A stretch of 64,000 bases of DNA, taken from Uloborus plumipes (taxonomy: Eukaryota > Arthropoda > Arachnida > Araneae > Uloboridae). Location of the stretch: assembly GCA_038373865.1 (NCBI GenBank), contig JAXGGA010000031.1, forward strand, positions 62,001 to 126,000, written 5' to 3'. The notes under the pieces are model-generated. The model was not told the DNA's origin, made no database searches, and worked only from the letters and a program-made list of their open reading frames with translations. The translations under genes and the position numbers were made by a program. This document shows positions 12,186 through 22,260 of this stretch, piece after piece (within the stretch, counting starts at the first letter, position 1; each line of letters opens with the position of its first letter).

Positions 12186-12769
12186 TTATTTATGGTGCGT
12201 ACACATTGCATTTGCATGAAAAACGTTTCTGGAAACTAAGAAGCAGAAATATTAATTTTAAATACAGAAGCATTGTTTTTCTATGAAGATCAAGAACAAT
12301 ATATGAAAGCATAGCTGCAAATTTATATTTATTCTTAAAATACGGAGTATATTATTGTAAATACTTTAAAACTTAGCTTACAATTTTAAAAATTTGAATC
12401 AAACAAAAAAGTGAATTCAATGGAAAAGTTACTTTAAATAGGAAAATGTTATAGAATTTAAAAGCCTGCCATTTTGTCAACTATTTTTGTCAACCATTCG
12501 CTCTTGACAGAAGGAATGCAAAAACCGACTTTTTAAAGTGTGTTTTTGAGTAACAAAGTAAAATGTGAGTTGGTTGTTTATATTTATAGAAATGAAAAAA
12601 TCTTTAAAATGGAATCTCACTTTTGAAGTTTGATGAAGTACTACTACAGTTATAACGTACCTCCCCCCCCCCCCCCCCACAAGAAAAAAAAATCCAAAAA
12701 TAATATATGTGATGATGGAAAAATGGATTAGAGCTCTGCTGAAGAGAAAAGCCATTAAAATGATATTTT
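12186..12769. other. No gene recognised; contains C16 run
   Basis: AT-rich sequence with a 16-base C homopolymer at 12663-12678 followed by an A-rich tract. The frame crossing this run owes its glycine stretch to it and is not a gene. Confidence 0.5.
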
Positions 12770-12842
12770 TCGGCCCGGATTCAAACTCGGCCCTTCCACA
12801 ACGACGCAATAGCCAACCGCACCTAAGCGTCTAACTTTCGAA
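12770..12842 (-). mobile_element. tRNA-like SINE head fragment
   Basis: On the minus strand the block reads as a tRNA-like head: a ggtgcggttggc segment (A-box-like, near 12810-12825) and gagtttgaatcc (B-box-like, near 12776-12789). No body repeat was matched to families A to D in this window, so it may be a truncated member of another family. Confidence 0.45.
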
Positions 12843-14334
12843 CCTTATTCATTAAAGTAATGTGCAATAACAAAAATGGTTCTATTGACAAAAAAAAAAA
12901 GACCGTATGTCTATTCTTCGTCATGAGTCGGCACAATCAGCTTTAAAATGAGGAGGAAATCTTATCAATGCTGGCCATCTTCTCTAGTAGTCAGAGAAAT
13001 CTGACTGCAGACGGGAAGGTACCAAGTTTGGACATGGAAGTACTTTCCCTCTCCTGTCTTTGTTCTTACTTTGTGTGAATGGTTGTATACCCTATAAACG
13101 GGTCCTAATGGAATGTGTATACTGTGGAATTTGGACGTCACACTAAATTACGATACAGTTGGAAAAATGAAGCAGCGCACCTCAAATTGCTAGTCTAGAT
13201 GGAGCTAGCCGACAGCAAATCATGGACTTTGATCAAAAAAATATAAAGATGATCTCGTGTAGTGACGGAAAAAATGTGAGAGAAACAATATAATATGATA
13301 AAATTCAAATTTCTGAACATCGTTCCGTCTACGTGCAACGCCTCAGCTTCTCGACTTCCAATTCCCTTTTTGACATTAAATAAATGTCGATTTTTAACTG
13401 AGAAGTACATTGTAAATCAAAAATAAAATAGAAAAAAAAAACGCAATCTCTTTTTGCATAGAACTTTACGATGACGGGTAACAGAAAAAAAGTGAGATGG
13501 TCGACTTTGTAAATGACAGGAACATTGGCAGTGGGGCAAGTCACATAATCTTGAGAATATTCGGTGTGTCATTTCTCAGAAAGAAAAAGCTCTTCATATA
13601 TTCTTTGCAGTCGCTTATGATCTATGTAAAAAGTAACATATTATTAAAGATATTTAAGCAATATTCTAAATACATAATAATGTTAAAAAAAGGACACGTT
13701 TTCTGGTTTCAAAGAATACCTTTAAGACAAATGTGACCCCTTAGAGATAAAAATATATACTAATTTTTATCCATAAGCTTACATTTTGGAATTGTAAAAT
13801 TGTTACCTCAAAATATGTGTCTACATTTTTTTCGGGAATTTGTGCATTTACAAAGCTGTTTTATTAGTTTCCTTTCTTAGCACAAGTGTAAAAAATATTG
13901 TTTTATGACAAATTTTGTCACTGTGCAATAATTATATGTTTTTAGGGGGAAATTTTAGAATTTGAAAGCTCTTCAAAGATATTTTTTTTTTATAATTTCA
14001 TTTGATGAGTAAAATTGTGTAGTATCATTCGGTATTAAAAAAATAATAATGGTATAAACGATCAGATAATACCTCCTAATAATTTTATTGTTGAAATATA
14101 ACCACTCTTGCAATGTTGAAATTATTTACTATCTTACCCATAAGTACTCTTTGATTCTCCTATCAGACACCAAGACACAAAATCATGCCCTTTCGCAAAG
14201 AACACTACTCAAAATAAAAGGCTGTTCTCTCCCAAGCAACGATCGAATTCTTTATATTTGCAAGAAAAAAATGTACAGCTTAATTTGTCTTGTAATCGAC
14301 GGGGAATAGAGAATATCTCTTGAGGAAAAATGCC
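12843..14334. other. No gene recognised
   Basis: AT-rich; short frames at 13195-13740 have no recognisable domain. No repeats matched elsewhere in the window. Confidence 0.5.
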
Positions 14335-14500
14335 TGTAACATAAGTTTCCCGGCCGAGACACAAGCCTTAATTGGATTATCGCTAGAAATCCAGAATCTA
14401 TTACGGATGATTAGATCAGGCTGCTATAGCTCACATTAGCTTTGTGTATATTTACAATTACGTATCGCTTCCTAGCAAACAAGATAGCTAATTATTGTCT
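14335..14500. promoter_or_regulatory. Non-repetitive block, possible regulatory DNA
   Basis: A stretch of balanced composition within AT-rich DNA, with several homeodomain- and GATA-like words (taattgg, ggattatcg, gatgatta, agataagct-like cagatagctaatta). It matches no other place in the window. This is only a candidate; no conservation evidence is available to me. Confidence 0.25.
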
Positions 14501-14765
14501 TTCCTGAAAATAAATGTTTACATTGTAATAAATAATGTTAATTACGTATAAAGTGATAATTAAAGAACTGAAAACTAAGCCTGTAAACTGAATGGATCAA
14601 GTTAGATAAATAAACTCGAGCTAGTAGATAATTCTAATTTCGGAAGTGTTAATTAGAAACTCAAAAGTAAAAAATTAAGAGCTTTGCTCATTTGTTTTGG
14701 GAACAATGCTAATGGTAAGACATGATAGTTTCACGAAGGTATCACACATAGGAAAGTTAGTTCAA

Positions 14766-15103
14766 CTCAATTCTCAACACAACCGCAATTTTAACTTTTC
14801 ATTCAACTTCGTTTAATAAACATCCGTATAGTACGCTGTTTCCAGCAGGTAGTTGAATGCAAAGTTGAAGTTGCAGTTGCGCTAGGAGTTTGGTTGAACG
14901 AATTTTACTATGTGCTATTCAGTCTAAGAATGATTTTTTTAGACTTTTTCATACTTCAAGCGGGTATTAGACATGAGAAAATGCTTTCAATCCAACTATC
15001 AATTCAAGTCCAACATTTCATTCGTGACAGAAATAGCATAGCACGGCATGTTAATTCACCAAATTTGATTGAAGAGCTAAAGTTGCGGTTGAATTGAGAA
15101 CTG
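14766..15103. mobile_element. MITE-like element with about 45-base inverted ends
   Basis: The left end contains caattctcaacacaaccgcaa and continues with ttttaacttttcattcaa; the right end (15060-15103) is its diverged complement (gaagagctaaagttgcggttgaattgagaactg). The centre also carries gaagttgcagttgc and caactttgcatt-type motifs in both orientations. No coding capacity. Confidence 0.5.
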
Positions 15104-15747
15104 CGTTTTATGAATTTTCCAATGTTTCCTTCAACCCCCCCCCCTCCTTAAAATATTCTCTTTTTTTTCTTCATAAGATAGACTCAACAGTGAATGAACA
15201 CTTCCAGTGTGAATACTTTTTTATGAAAAAATAAAGTTTTAAAATATCTCGCAATGTTACATATTTTTGATATTTTTGTTTACAAAACTACAGAATTACG
15301 ATTACGATACAATTAAAATTTCTTAATGCATCAAAAAAATTATTTTTCGCTAATTAATGTGTCAGTTTTAATTTGGACTGAAAAACAAAAATCTATGTAT
15401 AGTTCATATTTTGATGAAAGATTACTATGAAGAAGCTATTTTATAAGTATTCTGAACTTCAGTAAAAATAGTTTACTTTTCTATTGCTGTAATAAAAATG
15501 CATTTTGCTGCTAGTTTTAGTGGTGTTTCAACACAGTTGAATATATAAAAGTGTTATTTCTTTAGAAAAAAAATAAGACAATCACAAAATACAGTATTTA
15601 GTAAGACGTTTGCTAAAACCTAACGTAATATAACAAAAAAAATGGGGTTGGTGGGGGTAAAAATGAGAATTTTTAGATTTTCTTCAATTTTTAGACTTGT
15701 TTATAAAATTCTCAACCCTCTCGAAACTTGTTATTTTCCATACAGAA
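15104..15747. other. No gene recognised
   Basis: AT-rich with a short C run near 15136-15144; nothing else supported. Confidence 0.5.
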
Positions 15748-15875
15748 TCTGTCCTTGTATGTTTTTTTTTTTTTTTTTAATGTTCGTATAATTATAATAA
15801 TTTTGCTCAGGACATGAATCTATTACTTTGGATCAAATGAGGGCCAACTGAACTTTGTGTTTATTTCAGGTTATT
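15748..15875. repeat. Interspersed repeat, copy 1
   Basis: Aligns in the same orientation with 21597-21740: tgtcc..g.atgttttttt, an (ataat)n-like stretch, then gctcag..atgaat.tattactttgg, followed by gagggccaa and a ttt-rich end. It sits directly left of the palindrome at 15876. Confidence 0.55.
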
Positions 15876-16518
15876 AGAGCAAATTCAGACATGCGTATCG
15901 ATCAAAAAGTCTAAGAAAAATTATATTTCTTAAGGATGAAGGAATTGAAAAAACTGTTCAGACTGACAATTCGCCTCTAAATCCTACAAAACTTCAACTT
16001 GGGTCAAAAACAGCACGTGACAGCATAAGTAGATGAACAACTGAATCGGAATGCATAAAAAAACAAAGAATTGTGCTTGAGTCTTTTCGGACAGAGTGTC
16101 CCAAATAAGCCAGATTTTATTGGTAAAAGCAGCACAACATATGATTATTGGATATTTCTCAAGTCCAGCGAAAATAATTATAATCCATCTAGGCCATCCC
16201 AATTTTAATAATTTTTATCAAAGAAAGTACCATTCATTTTTTAGTCACGATGATACATATGCTGCTTTTCACATTAAAATCTGGCTTATTTGGGACACTC
16301 TGTCCGAAAAAACTCAAGCACAATTCTTTGTTTTTTTATGCATTCCGATTCAGTTGTTCATCTACTTATGCTGTCACGTGCTGTTTTTGACCCAAGTTGA
16401 AGTTTTGTAGGATTTAGAGGCGAATTGTCAGTCTGAACAGTTTTTTCAATTCCTTCATCCTTAAGAAATATAATTTTTCTTAGCCTTTTTGATCGATACG
16501 CATGTCTGAATTTGCTCT
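15876..16518. repeat. Near-perfect palindrome, 244-base arms
   Basis: The left arm 15876-16119 and right arm 16275-16518 are complements with only about two differences seen by eye, separated by a 155-base loop. Because of this, the same peptide can be read from opposite strands of both arms, which makes the open frames here mirror artefacts. The near identity implies a recent origin or ongoing gene conversion. No clear target duplication is seen at the outer edges. Confidence 0.85.
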
Positions 16519-16964
16519 CCACAAAGTAAAAAACAATGTACTACCATACTAGAGCCGATTTAAAAAACAAAAAACTAATAAAGTAGGTTCATTTTCAAAT
16601 TTCGGCTTCCAAACTTTCTCATCTTCTTTACACGAGAACTAAAGAGCTTTTGAGATTTTGATTATTTATTCAGCAATCTCTGCACTTTATAAATGAACAA
16701 TACAGTCCCGCATTTCCTCCACCAATCACATTTCAAGGGATATTTGCATAAAATCTGACTACTGTCTAAACTTTTGCAACAATGTAAAAAAAATATCTTT
16801 TGTAATGTCCAAAATTTGATTCCAGTTATAGTTATAAGAACTCCAGACACGTATTTGGGACCATATTGTGTACCTGCAGTAGAAATTTGAAAGCATTTCG
16901 TTGAATAGTTTTCTTTTTATTCACATATTTGCCTTATGTCTAAACTTTTGCATCGCAGTGTATA
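16519..16964. mobile_element. Possible Tc1/mariner remnant end
   Basis: The right edge reads gtctaaacttttgcatcgcagtgtata, which has the look of a Tc1/mariner terminus (cagtgta next to TA). A second diverged copy of gtctaaacttttgca lies inside at about 16764-16778. No matching left terminus or transposase was found. Confidence 0.35.
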
Positions 16965-17647
16965 ATGAGTTTACCCTATTCTCAAAATTCAATAGGAAGT
17001 TACAGTTACAACATAATAGTTACACGTTTTACTTCCTGCGCGAGAGAAAGTAAAGCTTTTATCAACGATAAGGGGACGACGTATTTGGGAATAAAAAATA
17101 CATAATTGAATGCAGTTGAGTATTCTTAATTCTGAGACAAATGGAGATGTTAAATGTTTTTTAAACATTTCGTTTTATTTTCAGCAGCATTGTTTCTGGT
17201 AAGGATTAAGTAGGCGCTTCGTTTTCACTAGTTTGGAGAAACACTTTGAAAAGGCATTACTTGTTTCACGTTATGACGATTTCCTCGGATATTTATTTTT
17301 GAATTGCAACTGCAGTGCGCGGATTGTATCGTGATTCTGAAAAAAGGATATGATAAAAAGGAATGTTACTCTTGACTGTCAATTCTTTTTGCGAATGGAG
17401 TAATGGGTAGACTAAAGTGTAACCGTTACCTTAATTTTTGTTAGAGTTCTTATCGTCACAGATTACCCTTCCAAATGTACCATGAAAATCGAAAGATGTT
17501 TTCAAATAAAAAATCAGTCAGGAAAAATTACTAAAAGTGCTATTGAAATATAGAACGGTTCCCTAAATAAATTCAAAAAAACTATTAAATTACATTGACA
17601 GTGACATAAAAATGTTAAATAATCCGCTAAAACTTCATTCCTAAGAC
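16965..17647. other. No gene recognised
   Basis: AT-rich, no repeat partner in the window, no coding signal. Confidence 0.5.
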
Positions 17648-17985
17648 ATGCCGTGGTGGCCCAATCGGTAAAGGATCCGACTCGCAACCGGAGGGTTCCG
17701 GGTTTGATCTCAGCCGGATCAAAGATCCAACGTGTTCACTGATGGTGACTGGGGCAGGTATAATTTGGGTCGTCGTCCCATTTGGGAAAAGTCTTCCAAG
17801 TTATCATTGCAAATCAATACTTTTGGTTTCATGGACCAGGGGTTGCTCGGCTCCTTGTATGAATCAAGAGGCAGAGCTCTCTTCAGGGCCCTATTCGGTT
17901 GAACCACGCGTGGTGGTAGGTACGAGGACTCTGGAGTGTGTGTGTGTGTACATAAACGAGCTCCAATCGTGAAACAATCCATCAC
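17648..17985 (+). mobile_element. tRNA-derived SINE, family B, copy 1
   Basis: The head has an A-box-like tggcccaatcgg (17656-17667) and B-box-like gggtttgatctc (17700-17711). The body continues for about 270 bases and aligns throughout with 61570-61885: a tggtgactggggca segment, tgggtcg/gtcacg, a ctcggctcct segment, cagagctcttc, and gtaggtacgagg near the end. A (gt)n stretch lies at the 3' end. Not a functional tRNA gene. Confidence 0.75.
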
Positions 17986-18737
17986 AATAGCAAATAGGAA
18001 ACAAAAAGAAACAAACGTTTACCTTTTTTTTTGCATTGCTCACTGAACTTTATTAAAAAACAAGGGGGGTGGGGGTCCGAACTAGTAGTGCTTTTCAAAA
18101 TCATAATTGTCCCTACTTGTAACTAAACTCAAAAATATTATTCACAATTTACTTTTAGGCGACACTTAAGACTATGGGATTCTCTGGTAACTAAATGGAG
18201 CATGTCTTACCACTGGACGAAATCTTCTTTAAAAAAATATTAACGAAGCTGTAGGGAGAAAGCATATTGAGGGTCCAATTGTGTTGTTCTTCTCCAAACA
18301 AAGAATTCCAGCTCAACTTCACATTTCCCTGAAATACAAACTCCGTTCCATAGGCCATATATCGTCCAAGGGGGCGGCTGCCTTCTCACTTGCAAAAGTA
18401 AAGGGACATTTTCCCCTTACTTTCCAGAGTTAAAAACTAATGGTTGGTTGGAAAATGATTTTTTAATCCGTGGATTGATTTATTTGGCGAAAATAAAAAC
18501 AGAAAATTCTTTAAAATGTACTTTTTCCAGGTCATTTCATCAGAATAGAACTTTGAATCGGAAGAGAGACGTCTACTATAAACATCGGTCTTGCTTTTTG
18601 AGGTCATATTCCTTTTTTTTTTAATAGGTCATTTAATCACCGTTATGTTAGAATAAAAATAATACAGGAAATTCTGCAAATTCTGTACAGAAAAAAAACA
18701 GCTTCAGAGGTGTTCTATTTACAGCCTCTCATACATT
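17986..18737. other. No gene recognised
   Basis: A moderately mixed-composition patch at 18230-18450 has no long frame or repeat partner here. The rest is AT-rich. Confidence 0.45.
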
Positions 18738-19000
18738 TGAAGGGGTAAGTGGATAAAGGTGATATATGACAGTTTTGGAAAGACATACTTTTTACCATGG
18801 ATGAAGGTGAAAAGGTTTTTTTTTTTTTTTTTTTGAAAGCTTTTTCTAGAAATTAAAAAAAAATGGCATATATCAGATTTGTTCACTTGCCCCTTCAATT
18901 GTGTTTGCGAGTTAACACAATTGAGCACACACTAATTTGAATTTGTGTAAATCGGCGAAATTCAAAAGTCACATTTCACCTTTATTCACTTGCCCCTTCA
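18738..19000. mobile_element. MITE with tgaaggggcaagtgg ends, copy 2
   Basis: Inverted copy of the element at 7083-7340, with the same terminal inverted repeats and the same extra internal terminal motif, here ending near 18898. Length is 263 bases against 258 in copy 1, so the internal motif belongs to the family and is not a local accident. A long T run (about 18817-18834) interrupts the centre. Confidence 0.75.
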
Positions 19001-19013
19001 TTTTCACTCTTGA

Positions 19014-19037
19014 CCCCCCCCCCCCCCCCCCCCCCCC
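19014..19037. repeat. C24 homopolymer
   Basis: An uninterrupted run of 24 C residues between the MITE and the GC-richer block, the longest of many C runs in this window. Confidence 0.9.
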
Positions 19038-19039
19038 AC

Positions 19040-19320
19040 TTTTTTGGTGCACCAGCCGCCTATGCTTCGTCCCATAGCCAAGAAACGCGAACGCCACGCC
19101 AAGTGTTTCCCCCAACGAAAATCCCGGACTGTCAGGCATCCGGCTCTGATCCCGAGTGCCCCCCACGTGTGGTGGCGCGACCGAGGCTCAGACAGTTCGA
19201 GAGAGTTGTTCGCTTCGGTCGAAGCCGAAAAGCGGGAGAAGCGGCCGCTCTGTGCAGCTGACTCGACAGATAGCGGTGTGACCGATTCGGAATACTTTGC
19301 CGCGCGTGGACCTTGTGGAG
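19040..19320 (+). promoter_or_regulatory. GC-richer block, probable promoter and 5' UTR
   Basis: Composition shifts sharply here: about 280 bases rich in G, C and CpG in otherwise AT-rich DNA. It ends at an ATG that starts a signal-peptide-like exon. An in-frame TGA at 19279-19281 closes the frame upstream of that ATG. No TATA box was identified. This looks like the promoter-proximal and untranslated leader region of the gene at 19321. Overlapping longer frames in this block are treated as chance products of high GC content. Confidence 0.45.
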
Positions 19321-19363
19321 ATGCTGTGGGCCTCGCTTGTTTTCCTGGCTTTCTGTGCTAAAG
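19321..19363 (+). CDS. Candidate first coding exon with signal peptide (secreted or membrane protein)
   Basis: ATG at 19321 opens a 14-codon exon, M-L-W-A-S-L-V-F-L-A-F-C-A-K, and one further base before a consensus donor (AAAG|GTAGGT, GT at 19364-19365). The peptide is short, strongly hydrophobic and ends in small residues, as expected of a signal peptide whose cleavage site lies at or after the exon end. The upstream in-frame TGA supports this start. No following exon could be identified by eye, so the product is unknown. Animal cell-surface and secreted proteins often have the signal peptide alone on exon 1 followed by a very long intron, and the repeat-filled DNA to the right would fit that. 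Other readings: an unspliced upstream frame, or a chance frame in a GC-rich repeat. Confidence 0.5.
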
Positions 19364-19365
19364 GT

Positions 19366-19990
19366 AGGTGGAACTTGTTGATAGATCAACTTCTTAAACG
19401 CGCGGAGTTGTATGGAAAATTCTTTTTCCATCAACAGCATTTTCGTTGTTTAAGAATTTTTGTTCCGCAAACTTTAATTTTGCAAAGATTTTATTCTTTT
19501 TCAGTAATTTTTCGTGTTTCTTTTTTAATTGAATCGTTTATTTAAAAAAAAAAATAGTCAAGTAGCAAAATTTATAAGACAGGTGGAACATGTTGTTGGA
19601 TCAACTTCTTAAACTCACGGAATTGTTTGGAAAATACTTTTTCCATCAACAGCATTTTCATTGTTTAAAAATTTTTGTTTCTCAAACTTTAATTTTGCAA
19701 AGATTTTAATATGTTTTAGTTGACTTGTTTTTTTTTTTTTTTCAAAAAACTATCAAACGACAAGATTTCTAAGATAGCTGGAACATGTTCCCAAAAAAAG
19801 GACTGCTTCTCGAAAAGAAGGAATTAATTGGAAAAGTATTTTTTGAAAAACAACGTTTTGATGCTTTGTAATTTTAACTTCGTAAATTTTGATTCAGCTA
19901 AGACTAACGTTTTCCGTATTTATTATTATTATTATGTTTTCAGTTTGTTCGTTTAATTAAAAAAAAAGTCAACCGACAAAATTTCTAAGT
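19366..19990. repeat. Tandem repeat, three copies of about 195-215 bases
   Basis: Units begin near 19366, 19580 and 19775 with (t/c)ag(g/c)tggaac(t/a)tgtt and contain a ccatcaacagcatttt block, a ttgtttaa(g/a)aatttttgtt block, a ctttaattttgcaaagatttta block and end with caac(c)gacaa(a/g)atttctaag. Copies 1 and 2 are close; copy 3 is more diverged. The first unit starts at the candidate splice donor of the 19321 exon. Confidence 0.75.
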
Positions 19991-21596
19991 TTAATAAAAC
20001 TTATATATCACTCTATTAAATTAGTCAACCACAATTACTACACTTGAAAATGCGTCTAAATATTTTTTACTTCAATTTAAAATATTCTAATCCACATTGG
20101 TTTTTTTTTTTTTTTTTTTTAAATAATAATAATGGTGAAAATGCGTTTTCGAACTTCTTGAACTTGTCGCCTGTGATCGATTAATTTTTCTTCACATATT
20201 TATATTTTTCGTAATGAAATCTTACTTGTTTTGAGTTATCAATCACTTTATAAATAATTTTATTAAATTATCTTAGAGGTAAACTGCCGTAATAAACAAA
20301 TGCTGAAACTTTCAGAATCTCAATTTTTAATTTTTTAGCATAATTTTGCTTTGATGAGAGTGCAATTACAAATATAAAAACAAAATATGATTAGTAAACC
20401 TTTCAGGAATTGTTTATTTAGTCAAAAATAGAACTTCGTTAAAAATTAAAAAAAAAAACTTACAAAGAAAATATATATATATATATATTAATTGTAAAAT
20501 TGAGCCAGTTTCAATTAATATGATAAAATAATTCTTTTTATGATATCTGATGCATACATATTTCTAGCATGCAATATAACGCAACCCTGTTACACCATCC
20601 AGAAGCTAGTTTGGCTTTGTTGGTTTATTATATATTATTTTAATGTTTGTTCTACTAAATTATCTGCTTATTGGAGTGAAATTAAACCCAATAATTAGTT
20701 ATTCTTTTTAACATTTAAAATGACTATAATGCGTTATACTGCTAAATAATGGAACGAGCACAATAAAAGAAGCATATAAATTTCATATCGTGCCTGGCTG
20801 AAAATTTAAAAATCGAGACTTTATTCAAGTCTGAAAATCAGTGATATAATTACAGTTCTAAAAGCTTTAGCAATTATTTTTACCAGTTAGTTATTGCGAA
20901 GTCTTTAAAAGTAATTTGTCAATTTCTCACACTACCATATTAGCGTATAATTAAAGCTGGTGTCGACATTGCAAAATCGCAAAAGCGTGCTTCGAAATAA
21001 ATAAATCCCATTAAATCACGATTTCGGATTCTATCACTTTTCCGACACGCCTTATCTGCTAAAATTGAAAACTCTTTAAACGGAACCTTTTTTTACTGCA
21101 CTGGTATGCCGATATAACGCATATATTCAATGTTTTCCCAATAAAATTAGGTTCAGAAAAAAAATGCGTAAATGTTTTTTTAGATTGAACATTTTGGAAT
21201 TTTCTCGAAGTATTATTCTATCTACTAAATACGCTCTCCGGAAAATTATGAACAAATATCTCCTTTAAATTATTATGCATACTCATGCAAGAAAGAGGGG
21301 GATGGGGGTTTCAAATTTTTAAATCCTGTCTTTACTGACAAGCCTTCTCAACCCTGTTAATAAATAAATGAACAATACTGCCTTTAAAATAATACGCTTC
21401 ACAACCTTAAGTTAATTTTCCGATCCATTAAGGACAATTGTGATTACTCATAAAGATAATTAAGTTTCAGGGTGATAGCTTGTTGACAAATTGAAGGAGT
21501 TAGGACAAAAATACAGAAAAAGGCAACGAAACTGCTATGTTATGAATACTTTGACGTATGGGTGATCCTCTGTAAACTCATTTTTCACACGAAATA
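19991..21596. other. No gene recognised (possible intron)
   Basis: AT-rich with a T run at 20101-20120 and a short (ta)n tract at about 20471-20487. No repeat partner or coding signal. Confidence 0.5.
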
Positions 21597-21740
21597 TGTC
21601 CGGGCATGTTTTTTTGAAATGTTCTATAATACTATTACTACTATAATACTATAATTATAATACTATTGCTCAGAAAATGAATATATTACTTTGGTTTTAA
21701 AGAGGGCCAATTAAAGTTTCTGTTTTTCTGATAAATCATG
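21597..21740. repeat. Interspersed repeat, copy 2
   Basis: Direct-orientation partner of 15748-15875, with the gctcag...atgaat.tattactttgg block at about 21667-21693 and gagggccaa after it. More of the central (ataat)n stretch is present here. Confidence 0.55.
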
Positions 21741-22260
21741 GTAGAGGGTAAGTCCCCTTCCTAGTATAACTAGGCAGGGGATTGTCAGGTGACTGTGTTT
21801 TTGCTCTTTGTTGCATAATATATGCAAAACTATTACAACATAATTAGTTACGAGACTACCTATAAATTTAGGCGCAAATCGTGGACATAATAGCTAATAT
21901 GTTTCATAATCAAACTAATTGACATTAATAAAATTACTTTCCAGAGGACTCTTTCGCAACGACCCTTTCATCATAAATGTGGCTCTCAAACTAAACAAAG
22001 TATCGTTTCAACACCGTTCACGGCAGTTTCAGCAAATTCACCCTAATTACTTTAAACTTTAAGACAAAAAACATTTGCAAGAGTAACATATTTTTTCTAT
22101 TGGTGCTTTGAATTTGTGGTAGGGGACTGTTTGAAAAATCTCCGGACAGAATTTACATGACAATTTTAAGTTTTAGAAATACATAATTATACCTTATTTC
22201 GTAAGAAAAATATAGCTGCATTATTCTATGTTTCGATATTAATTGCTAAATTTATGTAGA
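21741..22260. other. No gene recognised
   Basis: The gactgtgtttttgct word at about 21790-21804 recurs at 25358-25372 beyond the large inverted repeat, which may mark an older duplicated host sequence. Confidence 0.4.

Noticed and set aside
16096..16410. 104-codon frame identical in part to a 72-codon frame on the other strand
   Set aside because: Both lie in the arms of a palindrome and mirror each other; no domain is present.
17648..17720. tRNA gene on the plus strand
   Set aside because: The clover-leaf arms do not pair convincingly and the following 270 bases recur with the head at 61570-61885, so it is a SINE.
19044..19361. Two longer plus-strand frames and one minus-strand frame in the GC-rich block
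   Set aside because: High GC gives few stops in all frames; the poly-P start comes from the C24 run, and the signal-peptide exon in another frame with a proper donor explains the block better.
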